Notes: generated by a model from the sequence alone, not told the origin. Shown: positions 17,696 to 26,177, counted from the first letter of the stretch. The stretch is DNA of 64,000 bases from an uncultured Clostridia bacterium (GCA_934476075.1 CAKSNH010000006.1:59431-123430), one strand, 5' to 3'. Made by a program: numbers and translations.

Positions 17696-18530
17696 TATCC
17701 TGTCCCCTATGGAGATTTAATTAGTTTTAATAGCACGTTGGGAAAGTGACAAGGATAATGAGATAGTTTCCGTCCCCTATGGGGATTTAATTAGTTTTAA
17801 TATAAGAATGTAAGACAAAGTTTAGTTCACTAAACAAAGTTTCCGTCCCCTATGGGGATTTAATTAGTTTTAATGATTTACTAGATGATTGTTATTACAA
17901 CTTCCGTTGCAGTTTCCGTCCCCTATGGGGATTTAATTAGTTTTAATACTAGTCAGAGTAATTATTGCAGTCCATGTACTTTGAGTTTCCGTCCCCTATG
18001 GGGATTTAATTAGTTTTAATATCAAAAAAATAAAGTTAAGAAAGGAAGTAATGAAAATGGGTTTCCGTCCCCTATGGGGATTTAATTAGTTTTAATTAGT
18101 CAGAGTAGCTGTAATGTTCTTGTACTTTGAAGTTTCCGTCCCCTATGGGGATTTAATTAGTTTTAATCGAGTTTTGAAAAAGTTCAATATTTTTTTAAAA
18201 AAGTATTGAGTTTCCGTCCCCTATGGGGATTTAATTAGTTTTAATTCCATGAACTTTGAAAACTTAATATAGAATTGAAGCGTTTCCGTCCCCTATGGGG
18301 ATTTAATTAGTTTTAATAAAAATTTAGGGCACTAAACAAAATTAAAAAATTAGGTTTCCGTCCCCTATGGGGATTTAATTAGTTTTAATTCAAAGCTATA
18401 CTTGATTTAATCAAAATCGAGTTTGGTTTCCGTCCCCTATGGGGATTTAATTAGTTTTAATTTGACAAATTCCCTAACTTGTGATACAATTAAAGTTTCC
18501 GTCCCCTATGGGGATTTAATTAGTTTTAAT
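17696..18530 (-). CRISPR. CRISPR array, 12 repeats and 11 spacers, type III-A
   Basis: 36-bp repeats start at 17696, 17766, 17839, 17912, 17985, 18061, 18132, 18210, 18282, 18354, 18426 and 18495; spacers are 33-42 bp. On the minus strand the repeat runs from ATTAAAACTAATTAAATCCC to CATAGGGGACGGAAAC, with a TCCCC-ATA-GGGGA hairpin for Cas6 and the 8-nt crRNA handle ACGGAAAC. The repeat at 17696-17731 is degenerate in stem and handle, marking the leader-distal end; so transcription is minus-strand and the newest spacer is 18462-18494. All other repeats are identical. Several spacers resemble each other (18323-18340 with 17821-17838; 18097-18131 with 17948-17984). Confidence 0.98.
18462..18490 (+). 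promoter_or_regulatory. Consensus promoter carried inside the newest CRISPR spacer
   Basis: The leader-proximal spacer contains TTGACA (18462-18467), 17 bp, then TACAAT (18485-18490) with an extended TGA ahead of it. It points toward the leader and cas1, antisense to both. It most likely reflects the phage or plasmid promoter that was captured; whether it is active here is unknown. Confidence 0.55.
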
Positions 18531-18685
18531 CCTAGCCTCTACGACCCACGCATAATGCCGTTTTGAAAGCCATTTTTCGGCTGAAAAATATTTTTATTAA
18601 AATTCACAACTTATCACCCCCTCTCAAATCCTCAAAATCGCACAAATCCTTGCTTTAAGGCTTATCGGCTCAAAAATTCTATTTT
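18531..18685 (-). promoter_or_regulatory. CRISPR leader
   Basis: 155 bp between the cas1 stop and the first repeat. The part nearest cas1 is GC/G-rich on the minus strand (GAGAGGGGGTGATAAG), the part nearest the array contains AAAAATATTTTT and a small AGCC/GGCT hairpin. No clean -35/-10 pair could be assigned. Position and the opposite degenerate repeat make it the leader. Confidence 0.7.
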
Positions 18686-19690
18686 TTACCTTATTTGTAT
18701 AGGCTTATATATAGTATAATCTTCACAATCAATCGCCTTTGCAAGCATTGCTGTTTGCTGCCAAAGTGCACGTCTAAAACTCATTCTTCCGCCATTGTTT
18801 TCAAAATATGACATTTCCGTGCGTAGTTTGGTTTCATATTTTCTTATAAATATTTTAAATGTTTCATTATCAAGAAATACTCCGTTTTTTTCTTTTACAA
18901 ATCCGCTTTTTTGTACTTCATGACCATTCACAAGGCTCATCACAACAGAATCTACTATAACGCTGCGCCATTCTTCCATCAAATCGCTTGCAAGCGTTGG
19001 GTGATTTTCTCTGTCTTGATGCAAAAATCCGGCATACACATTTAATCCTTTCCCCTCCGCCGCACCATAAACCTCATTCATAAGAATTGAATATCCCAGA
19101 CTAAGCATTGCATTAAACTCATCTTGGGGAGGTCTGCGGCTTCTCCCCGAAAACGTAAAGTCCGACACAACACATTTTGCAAGTCCATTAAAATAATTCT
19201 TTGCCGCTACTCCCTCGCAGCCCATCAGCTGAGCAATATTTTTACATTTATCTATATCTTTAAGAATATATCTCATTTGATTACAGCACTTTTTTACATT
19301 CTGCTCTATATCATTTTTAGGACAATATCTGTTAAGCACAACCATTTGATTGTGTATCTTTGCTCTGATAATTTTTTTTGACAAATTCAAACTAAATTCA
19401 GTATCACCGCTTAACTTAAACTGTTTTCGCTGACGTGCTATACTAACATTTTCATTTGACATAATTCTGCCAAAATATGCACCCCTGTTTGAATATAAAG
19501 TTACCGGTATCTTATTTTGCATAAACATCTGAATTGCAGGTGTTGTTATGTGGATATTTCCAAATAACGAAACATACTCTATTGTTTCTATCGGTATTTT
19601 TTTATGTGCTTTATCAGGAGTATCGATAACGCAATACCCTCCGTCAACAGAAATCTCGCTTCCCTGTTCATTAATATATATATAACTCAT
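18686..19690 (-). CDS. cas1: CRISPR-associated endonuclease Cas1
   Basis: 334 residues; integrase of the spacer-acquisition complex. The N-terminal beta domain starts MSYIYINEQGSEIS; the C-terminal helical domain has the metal ligands Glu in GCEGVAAK, His in GFLHQDREN and Asp in ASDLMEEW. No reverse-transcriptase or other fusion is present. GGAGGTGGAG precedes the ATG. It ends the cas6-to-cas1 operon, 29 bp after csm5, and its stop borders the leader. Confidence 0.96.
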   Translation of the reverse strand: MSYIYINEQGSEISVDGGYCVIDTPDKAHKKIPIETIEYVSLFGNIHITTPAIQMFMQNKIPVTLYSNRGAYFGRIMSNENVSIARQRKQFKLSGDTEFSLNLSKKIIRAKIHNQMVVLNRYCPKNDIEQNVKKCCNQMRYILKDIDKCKNIAQLMGCEGVAAKNYFNGLAKCVVSDFTFSGRSRRPPQDEFNAMLSLGYSILMNEVYGAAEGKGLNVYAGFLHQDRENHPTLASDLMEEWRSVIVDSVVMSLVNGHEVQKSGFVKEKNGVFLDNETFKIFIRKYETKLRTEMSYFENNGGRMSFRRALWQQTAMLAKAIDCEDYTIYKPIQIR

Positions 19691-19719
19691 GCTCCACCTC
19701 CATTATACCTTCTATTTCA

Positions 19720-20805
19720 TTATTTTTCAACACATATTTCTTCTATTTCTATCCTGCACTTGCCCATTTCATATATTTTTCCGCCACAGCGTGTACATTT
19801 TTGCATATGCGGAGAAATTTCTCTATCCTTAATGTGCATATGTTCTCTCGGAGTTGTTTTTGCCAAATAATTCTTCACAAAATCTACCGCATCATCTTTA
19901 TCAAAAAGACTATATGCAACGGTTTTTGAAAAATATCCGCTGCCGCCGCCGATAAACATTGCATTTTCATCGTCATTACCATTCGGGAACATACTTGTGA
20001 TAATATCAAAATAATCTGCCGCATAATTTTTCAGCATATCGTCAATGTCCGTCGCATCATAATTGAATATACCGCTGTCTATTGTAAGGTCAAACTCTAT
20101 CTCTGTATTCGGTCTAATACATTCACGCAATATATTAGGTTTCTTTTTCGTTCCGTCCGCACTAATATCAATCTTCTCGCACAACACTATGTCATCAAGC
20201 GAAACAGGCTTACTGTCACCAACAATCAACCCACGCATTATACTCATATCGACTTCATCAATCTTTTTATTGAAAAACCTTTTTTCTAATCTTGTATTTG
20301 CCGCTGCACAAATTTTCTTAATTTCTTTTCCCGATTTCATTCTAACATTCGCCATAAGCTCATGCTTAATATCTTCAAGCTTATCAATATTATCATAAAC
20401 TATATTCCACAGTATCACCGTTCTTAATGCTCCCTTTAAACTGCTGCCGGGTATATACGGTTCATTATAGGCATTTTTTATACACGCTTGTATTCCTTTA
20501 AGGCTGTGTTTATCATCAATATTTTCCACACCTAAAAGCGTATATGCCGACAATGATTTATAATCTGTGATACCGTTCTCGTCAAGCCACATTTTCAAAT
20601 TAAAAGATTTCATATTCATACTTTCAATAAATTGTGCCGTCAAATTTTTCTTTATGATTATATTCATCAATTTTCTCTCGTCTGAAACATATATTTTGTC
20701 GCTGTCAAATATGTATTCATTCTTGTTAATTTCCTTGCCCGAACCCACAAATACCGGTGCAAGAGTTTTAAGTTTTATCTTATAGTGTTTTAAATATGAT
20801 TTCAT
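19720..20805 (-). CDS. csm5: Type III-A effector subunit Csm5
   Basis: 361 residues; RAMP protein that caps the 3' end of the crRNA in the Csm complex and helps crRNA maturation. The N-terminal RRM-like part begins YKIKLKTLAPVFVGSGKEIN; the Gly-rich IPGSSLKGALRTVI (about 118-131) is the RAMP signature; the C-terminus has KIYEMGKCRIEI typical of Csm5. Two Cys pairs occur near the end (CTRC, GKC), but similar tails are common in the family. GGAGG lies six bases ahead of the ATG. Overlaps csm4 by 4 bp. Confidence 0.94.
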   Translation of the reverse strand: MKSYLKHYKIKLKTLAPVFVGSGKEINKNEYIFDSDKIYVSDERKLMNIIIKKNLTAQFIESMNMKSFNLKMWLDENGITDYKSLSAYTLLGVENIDDKHSLKGIQACIKNAYNEPYIPGSSLKGALRTVILWNIVYDNIDKLEDIKHELMANVRMKSGKEIKKICAAANTRLEKRFFNKKIDEVDMSIMRGLIVGDSKPVSLDDIVLCEKIDISADGTKKKPNILRECIRPNTEIEFDLTIDSGIFNYDATDIDDMLKNYAADYFDIITSMFPNGNDDENAMFIGGGSGYFSKTVAYSLFDKDDAVDFVKNYLAKTTPREHMHIKDREISPHMQKCTRCGGKIYEMGKCRIEIEEICVEK

Positions 20806-21728
20806 TTTGCACCTCCAACTCCAATAAGCATCGGCTTTGCATATTTATATACAGGATGATTTCCCTTGATAGATACATCAAAAATATCTCCGAAAAATCT
20901 CTTTTGAAATGTCGCTCCCTTTGAAAACATATAAAAATCACGTTTTTTCATCGGTGTATCCGAGTACGTCTGCGACTGTACAAATCCGCTCCGTTTAATC
21001 AGCTTATACGCCGCTCCGTCAAGTACACTTTCCAGTTCATCATCAGCTGCCATACAGGTCGATATGGTCATATATCTGTCACTGTCACATTTTAACATAT
21101 TCAAAAATGGCACTTCGCACTTTTCATATTTAAATCTGCCGTAACCTGCACTTCTTTTTCCGCCCACACCGGAATATTGCAACGACTGCATTATTGTTTC
21201 TGCCATATTTTCAACAAATTCATCTTCACAGCCAACTATTGCATATAACCCACAATTTTGATTAAACTTATATATTCCAACCGAATATAGTTCGTTGTTC
21301 TCATCATATTTCAATAATACCTTTTGGTATAATCCCCGTGAACCAAGCTTTGAAAATTCTTTGTTAATCTCCTCAGGATTTATGTTACCCTGCGTATATT
21401 CCAGTAATTTGTCTATCGGTAAATATTCTAATTTTTTCAACTCTTTTTTCAATACTGCATCTTGTTCTTCGCCTCTAATCCGACACATCGGTTTGGGAAT
21501 ATATATCGTATCTAAAATATACGGCAAAGCATCAGATATTACAAGCTTATTATTTTTCGTCATATTTACAAAGTCAGAAAGCATTTTTTCTCCGCCAATA
21601 TTAAGTGTTTCAATGCACATGGCAGAGAATAGTGTATCTGAATGTACAGTAATATCCGATGATGACAATTTTCCGTTTCCTATATGTATTCCATTTGGAA
21701 AGGTCAGCTTATACATTACATATTTCAT
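20802..21728 (-). CDS. csm4: Type III-A effector subunit Csm4
   Basis: 308 residues; RAMP protein that binds the crRNA 5' handle and joins Cas10 to the backbone. Family marks: KLTFPNGIHIGNG at the N-terminus, DTLFSAMCIE near residue 33, and the Gly-rich SGVGGKRSAGYGRF near residue 190. GGAGG eight bases ahead of the start. Lies 3 bp after csm3 and overlaps csm5, so translation is probably coupled. Confidence 0.94.
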   Translation of the reverse strand: MKYVMYKLTFPNGIHIGNGKLSSSDITVHSDTLFSAMCIETLNIGGEKMLSDFVNMTKNNKLVISDALPYILDTIYIPKPMCRIRGEEQDAVLKKELKKLEYLPIDKLLEYTQGNINPEEINKEFSKLGSRGLYQKVLLKYDENNELYSVGIYKFNQNCGLYAIVGCEDEFVENMAETIMQSLQYSGVGGKRSAGYGRFKYEKCEVPFLNMLKCDSDRYMTISTCMAADDELESVLDGAAYKLIKRSGFVQSQTYSDTPMKKRDFYMFSKGATFQKRFFGDIFDVSIKGNHPVYKYAKPMLIGVGGAK

Positions 21729-21731
21729 TAA

Positions 21732-22409
21732 TTATTCCTCCGCCAATGCAGCTTTGCATTTTTCAAGCAGCTCATCACTTATCTTTCCAAATACCGGTTT
21801 TACATCTATATTTTCAAATCTAACCTTTCCGTAACCTCTTGTACCGTGTCCGCCTATGTAATCATACTCTAAAAGTTTAAATCCATTTTTTATTGCCTCA
21901 AAATCTTCTGTAAGCTGAACATTATTAATTTGGTTTTCAGAAGTTATATTATATATAATTGAAATATTAAATTTACACCCAGGTATTACACGCTCAATCT
22001 GTCTTGGATTTGCCTCTGCCGTAATACGATTTATCGTATTTTCAAATTTAACCTCAGTCGCACGCACTGCACCCTTTGATTTTATTTCATCTAAATTGCC
22101 CAGCACACTGTCCGCAAATTGTAATCTTGAAATTCTGTATTCTTTCGTTTTTGAATCTCCAAACAAGCGTTTTACTATTTCTGGGTCATTCTCAACTTTT
22201 ACCGGCAAATACTTGTCACTGTATTGTCTTGATAAAAGCGTACGCATTTTTCCTTTTAAAGTTGAACCGGGAATCATAGGCATATGCGTTATAGCATCAC
22301 GCACTACCGGTGAATCGATAGCACCTATTGCCGCAAATTCATTTGTACCTCCAATATGCATACCTGTTAATATTTCTAAAACCGCCGTTATTTCAATTTT
22401 GCTTATCAT
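21732..22409 (-). CDS. csm3: Type III-A backbone target-RNA nuclease Csm3
   Basis: 225 residues; forms the helical backbone and cuts target RNA at 6-nt steps. The catalytic Asp is present as Asp32 in AIDSPVVRD, so slicing should be intact. IPGSTLKGKMRTLL (about 47-60) is the RAMP Gly-rich signature, and IGGHGTRGYGKVRFE near residue 195 a second Gly-rich loop. Start with AAAGGATG upstream; 2 bp gap from csm2. Confidence 0.96.
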   Translation of the reverse strand: MISKIEITAVLEILTGMHIGGTNEFAAIGAIDSPVVRDAITHMPMIPGSTLKGKMRTLLSRQYSDKYLPVKVENDPEIVKRLFGDSKTKEYRISRLQFADSVLGNLDEIKSKGAVRATEVKFENTINRITAEANPRQIERVIPGCKFNISIIYNITSENQINNVQLTEDFEAIKNGFKLLEYDYIGGHGTRGYGKVRFENIDVKPVFGKISDELLEKCKAALAEE

Positions 22410-22411
22410 TT

Positions 22412-22798
22412 TTATTCATCCTTTCCGCCGTAAAATCTGTGATATGCCACAAGTGCTTCCATATATCTTTCAACTTTTATAAAATTTGATTTACTTTTTC
22501 CTATTTTGTCTATGTATCTTATTATTTCCGACTTATCCATAAACCCTCTCACAGGACCGTTATTTTTATCTCTGCCGTATTCATAAACAAACTGTATCTT
22601 TAAATATTGTATACGCTCAATAATTTCCTCCGGCAGCTCTTCGCCGGTAACCCTTATAACATCGTTGTATATATCCGACATTCCCGATAACAGTTTTCTG
22701 ATTTTTGATGTTGTTATCATGTTGCTTGTTATTGGTCTGCCATTTTGGTCAAAATACCTTTCTTTAATTACTTTCTCTGCTTTTTCAACATATCCCAT
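22412..22798 (-). CDS. csm2: Type III-A small subunit Csm2
   Basis: 128 residues, all-helical small subunit (Cas11 class) that lines the crRNA-target duplex. Recognised by TTSKIRKLLSGMSDIYND near residue 30, IQYLKIQFVYEYGR near residue 65 and the position between cas10 and csm3. AGGAGAGG precedes the ATG. 2 bp after cas10. Confidence 0.92.
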   Translation of the reverse strand: MGYVEKAEKVIKERYFDQNGRPITSNMITTSKIRKLLSGMSDIYNDVIRVTGEELPEEIIERIQYLKIQFVYEYGRDKNNGPVRGFMDKSEIIRYIDKIGKSKSNFIKVERYMEALVAYHRFYGGKDE

Positions 22799-22800
22799 AA

Positions 22801-25086
22801 TTACCTCTCCTCACATTCTTCTCTTGTTTCATACACATATAAATAAATTGCCGTAATTAACTGTAATCTGTCTTTCTTATTCAATGCCCAGTCATACATC
22901 TGCTTTGCAAATTTCCGATAACGCATTTTGGTCAATTCATCGGCATCCTTATCAGGCTCTGTTTTTGCAAGCATATAAGCATAACGTGCTATATTTATTT
23001 TATCGCTTATATTTCTCAGATAATTAAGCAAATTATAAATCATATTTTTACCATGCTCATCATTATAGCTAAAATACTCATCAAGGCATTTTTTCTTCTC
23101 GCCTATAATATTTTCTTTAAGCTCGTCCCATGTATAGGTATACTGTTCATCAGCCGAGTTATCGGGACTAAATAGAGTAACTCTGTTTCTGCCAAGCAGC
23201 TTTGATTTTTCTTCAAGTGCTCCGCTCTCGTATGCCATTGAAGCAATAGGATATTTAGGAGTATATATTCCTATACCCGCTGAAATTGTCAATGTTCCCT
23301 GCGTAAATTTTTCAAGAGCATCTTTTAATGTTATTGCTGCCCTTACAGTATCACTCCATGCACTTACCAAAAATATATCATCACCTCCCGAATATACAAT
23401 TAACGCTTGATAATTATTTTCACGAAACAGCGTGTTTATATGCTTTTTAAAGAATAGTGACAAATTTCTCGAAAACGTTGCCGTTCTCGAAAGTGAAACA
23501 TATTTCTTATCAAATCCACACACAAACGCTTTTCCCAGATTATCTACGTCTGCCCGTATTACTCCAATACGTTTTATTCCTTCTGATTTTTCAGATAATT
23601 TTTCAAACTCCTTTTCGGTATAATAATCGCCTATCCATAATTTTGTTGCTATACTTTTACCCGTGTACTGCTTATTTTTGCTATAACTTCTCACATATTC
23701 GTCGCTTTTCATCAGCTTTGATTTTAGTCCTTCATATTCTGCACTTACGAGTGATTTTCCAAACGGAAGCGGTAATCCCTTGTCATTTTTCATTATAACA
23801 AAGAAATCCTTTTCTAAAATATCATCAGACATATCTATTAATTTCTGACACATTCCGCATATATCGTTTTCTATATCCATGTCTGCACGCTTGCATATTC
23901 TGCATTCACGCTCTCCGTCCTGATACGAATTATAATTCATATTCATAATATCTTTACAAGAATAACGATTATTCTTCTTTTCAGATAATTTTTCAAATAT
24001 TTGTGCAAATATATTTTCATAACTGCCATCTTTTTTATTCATAAGGTCATTTGCACTACACTCTGTATATGCAGACGCAATATACAATGCCGTCTTGAAA
24101 TTTTCCATAAACCATTGATTTACTTCACTAGTTATCTCACTTATAATTTTCTTTGATTTATCGGTATTTGCAAGAATTATATATCCGTGTCCGCCGCCCG
24201 AATAAATTAGATTTGCCCGTGAAAGTTCCAAACGTTCAAGCAATGTGTCAATAAAATGCTCGCACAGAATTTCAATATAAAACGAACGTGAACGCAGCAT
24301 TTTCAATGTTCCCTTAGACATAATTGTGTATATAAAATCCTGTATTCCCGAAACATCAAATGAATACATTAAAAATGCTTTTTTATTATAAAAATCATTT
24401 GCATTACGATATAGTTCCGATTTGTAATCATTAATTCCATTTTCTTTGAGATAGTCAAAAATACACGAACCGACGGCAGCTGTTATTTTTGAATGGTCAT
24501 ATAATGAAATGTCTGCCACTTCACCTTGATTTGTAGATGACGGTATAAAAGAACAATCCGCCTCCATAATTTCAAGCAGCGAATTTATATATAGCGGGTC
24601 ATTTTCATCTATTCCTAACAGACAATCGGCTATATCGCCGCATATTTTATGATAAACCTCACTTGAAAATTCAACAGACGAATTAGTCGGATAATTAATT
24701 CCCGTTTTATCGTCCATTGTTAATGGCTTATACCTATAATTCTGATTATTTCCATTGAGAATATTAAAAACAGGTTCAAGTGCTTTATTAATATTAAATC
24801 CATTTAGTTCACCGTCATTCTTCTTTCTGTCCGCACCGGCGGCAATATTATCCGCAATATATGTTATATACGCCAACGAATTATCCGCAACCGATGCTTT
24901 TTTTAGAAAACCGGCATGATGAAATTTTACTTGTTCCAAAATTTTGCTGTCTGTAATTTTTACCTCTTTCTTTAAAAAATCATATCCTGCATCGCTATGA
25001 TTTATAGTTTTGTTTCCTCTTTGAGCCGGCTTACCAATATCATGCAGCAGTCCTCCGATAATAACTCTTAACTTATCTTTTTCCAA
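22801..25086 (-). CDS. cas10: Type III-A signature protein Cas10/Csm1
   Basis: 761 residues. An N-terminal HD nuclease has LLHDIGKPA (His15, Asp16) for single-stranded DNA cleavage. Two Palm domains follow: the first lacks the catalytic GGDD (it has YSGGGHGYIIL near 296), the second has YSGGDDIF (GGDD at 567-570), which makes cyclic oligoadenylate from ATP on target binding. A zinc finger CRIC/CGMC lies at about 395-413 between them. Both catalytic centres look intact. Start is TTG with GGAGG nine bases upstream, overlapping the end of cas6 by 14 bp. Confidence 0.97.
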   Translation of the reverse strand: MEKDKLRVIIGGLLHDIGKPAQRGNKTINHSDAGYDFLKKEVKITDSKILEQVKFHHAGFLKKASVADNSLAYITYIADNIAAGADRKKNDGELNGFNINKALEPVFNILNGNNQNYRYKPLTMDDKTGINYPTNSSVEFSSEVYHKICGDIADCLLGIDENDPLYINSLLEIMEADCSFIPSSTNQGEVADISLYDHSKITAAVGSCIFDYLKENGINDYKSELYRNANDFYNKKAFLMYSFDVSGIQDFIYTIMSKGTLKMLRSRSFYIEILCEHFIDTLLERLELSRANLIYSGGGHGYIILANTDKSKKIISEITSEVNQWFMENFKTALYIASAYTECSANDLMNKKDGSYENIFAQIFEKLSEKKNNRYSCKDIMNMNYNSYQDGERECRICKRADMDIENDICGMCQKLIDMSDDILEKDFFVIMKNDKGLPLPFGKSLVSAEYEGLKSKLMKSDEYVRSYSKNKQYTGKSIATKLWIGDYYTEKEFEKLSEKSEGIKRIGVIRADVDNLGKAFVCGFDKKYVSLSRTATFSRNLSLFFKKHINTLFRENNYQALIVYSGGDDIFLVSAWSDTVRAAITLKDALEKFTQGTLTISAGIGIYTPKYPIASMAYESGALEEKSKLLGRNRVTLFSPDNSADEQYTYTWDELKENIIGEKKKCLDEYFSYNDEHGKNMIYNLLNYLRNISDKINIARYAYMLAKTEPDKDADELTKMRYRKFAKQMYDWALNKKDRLQLITAIYLYVYETREECEER

Positions 25087-25828
25087 TTCGTTTTACCTCC
25101 TCTATCCTTACCGCTCCCATACCCAATGCTGTTTTTATACCTATTCCCGAATACTCGCCAAACGAAAAAAGCAGCTTTGCAATATTGGCAATCTGAGCGG
25201 AATTATTTATCCTCACAGTTATCCTTCCTATATATGACGGTATTTTTATAGATTCCATACTGTAATTTACACTTTGAAGTTTATATGACGTTATCATTGA
25301 ATTTTCAATAAGACTTTCAATCATATATTCATCATAAATACTGAATTTATTTGAAAAAGCATCAAATTTGTGAACAAGATTTTTATATATTAACTCCATG
25401 TCAGGATAAATAATATATCTGCCGTCAACTTTAAAAGAAGTCGGAGTATTAAAATATATATTTATAAAATTTGATGTTTCTCCGAAGTATGTATCATCTA
25501 TAAGATTTTTATATGTTATGCTTTTCATGGAACGTGAAATAATATTAAGTTCCTTTTCCTTGTTTTTCAATTCTATTTTATCAATGTCACTCATAAGTGC
25601 ATCACCAATATATTTCATACATTCATCATTAAGACAATGTAAACTCCACTTTATTCCTTTATCGCATGGTTCAATGTGCTGTGAAAACGGTTTTAACTGA
25701 TTTTCATGCAACTTTCCGGCATAATCTGACGGCAGCAATTCCATTAATACACCATGAAACAACGAACCCATATTCCAATTTGCAAAATTTTCTTCACAAT
25801 CAAGAATAATCTCAAATTTAGCAAGCAT
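25073..25828 (-). CDS. cas6: CRISPR repeat endoribonuclease Cas6
   Basis: 251 residues; cuts pre-crRNA 8 nt before each repeat end, leaving the ACGGAAAC handle. Two ferredoxin-like domains; a His in the N-terminal helix SLFHGVLMELL (about residue 25) is a candidate catalytic residue, and the C-terminal Gly-rich loop GEYSGIGIKTALGMGAV marks the family. First gene of the operon; AGAGGTG before the ATG; leader of about 140 nt with a strong hairpin. Confidence 0.93.
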   Translation of the reverse strand: MLAKFEIILDCEENFANWNMGSLFHGVLMELLPSDYAGKLHENQLKPFSQHIEPCDKGIKWSLHCLNDECMKYIGDALMSDIDKIELKNKEKELNIISRSMKSITYKNLIDDTYFGETSNFINIYFNTPTSFKVDGRYIIYPDMELIYKNLVHKFDAFSNKFSIYDEYMIESLIENSMITSYKLQSVNYSMESIKIPSYIGRITVRINNSAQIANIAKLLFSFGEYSGIGIKTALGMGAVRIEEVKRIGKR

Positions 25829-25934
25829 AAATTACACCTCTTTTTTTGAATATTTTATAAAAAATTTTATAAATATTATACCATAACAACGCAGGTGGCT
25901 GAATGTCACCGAAGTATTATGATAAAATGTTCTC

Positions 25935-25969
25935 CGAGATACAGAAATCTCTGATTTCGTTTTATCTCG
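25935..25969 (-). promoter_or_regulatory. Nested hairpin at the 5' end of the cas operon leader
   Basis: Outer arms CGAGATA/TATCTCG enclose an inner GAAATC/GATTTC hairpin. On the minus strand the structure starts at the predicted transcription start of the cas6 operon. No T-run follows, so mRNA protection or a binding site is likelier than termination. The rest of the 349-bp gene-free stretch 25829-26177 holds the promoter, a second TATAAT-like box near 25880 and the terminator of the next gene. Confidence 0.5.
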
Positions 25970-25976
25970 TGAGGTT

Positions 25977-26005
25977 ATTATAACATGTTATGTCGTATAT
26001 AACAA
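25977..26005 (-). promoter_or_regulatory. Promoter and palindromic site of the cas operon
   Basis: Minus-strand TTGTTA (26005-26000), 17-bp spacer, perfect TATAAT (25982-25977). A perfect palindrome ATAACATGTTAT (25980-25991) overlaps the -10 box and spacer, and GTTAT/ATAAC arms recur just upstream. This is the geometry of a repressor site; the repressor is not identifiable here. Confidence 0.6.
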
Positions 26006-26107
26006 CGTCAATTTGTATATTGTAGAAAAATAATATATTATAGTCATCAATAAATAACATTTTTTATTAAACAAAAATACACCATATTTACCGGCTTAAA
26101 AAGTACA

Positions 26108-26147
26108 AAAAAACAAGGATTTTCAAATCTGAAAATCCTTGTTTTTA
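26108..26147. terminator. Bidirectional terminator after the copper-amine-oxidase domain gene
   Basis: Perfect 15-bp stem AAACAAGGATTTTCA with its complement, A-run on one side and T-run on the other. It ends the minus-strand unit 26178-29636. Confidence 0.88.
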
Positions 26148-26177
26148 GCGAGAAACACCGCAAATATTATTTAATTC

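Noticed and set aside
17696..18530. Reading the array on the plus strand
   Set aside because: The degenerate repeat is at the left end, the leader and cas1 are at the right, and only the minus strand gives the ACGGAAAC crRNA handle.
20840..20900. Unusual zinc-like tail on Csm5
   Set aside because: The Cys residues (CTRC, GKC at 19740-19800) fall in the normal Csm5 C-terminal motif; no full four-Cys ribbon can be made.
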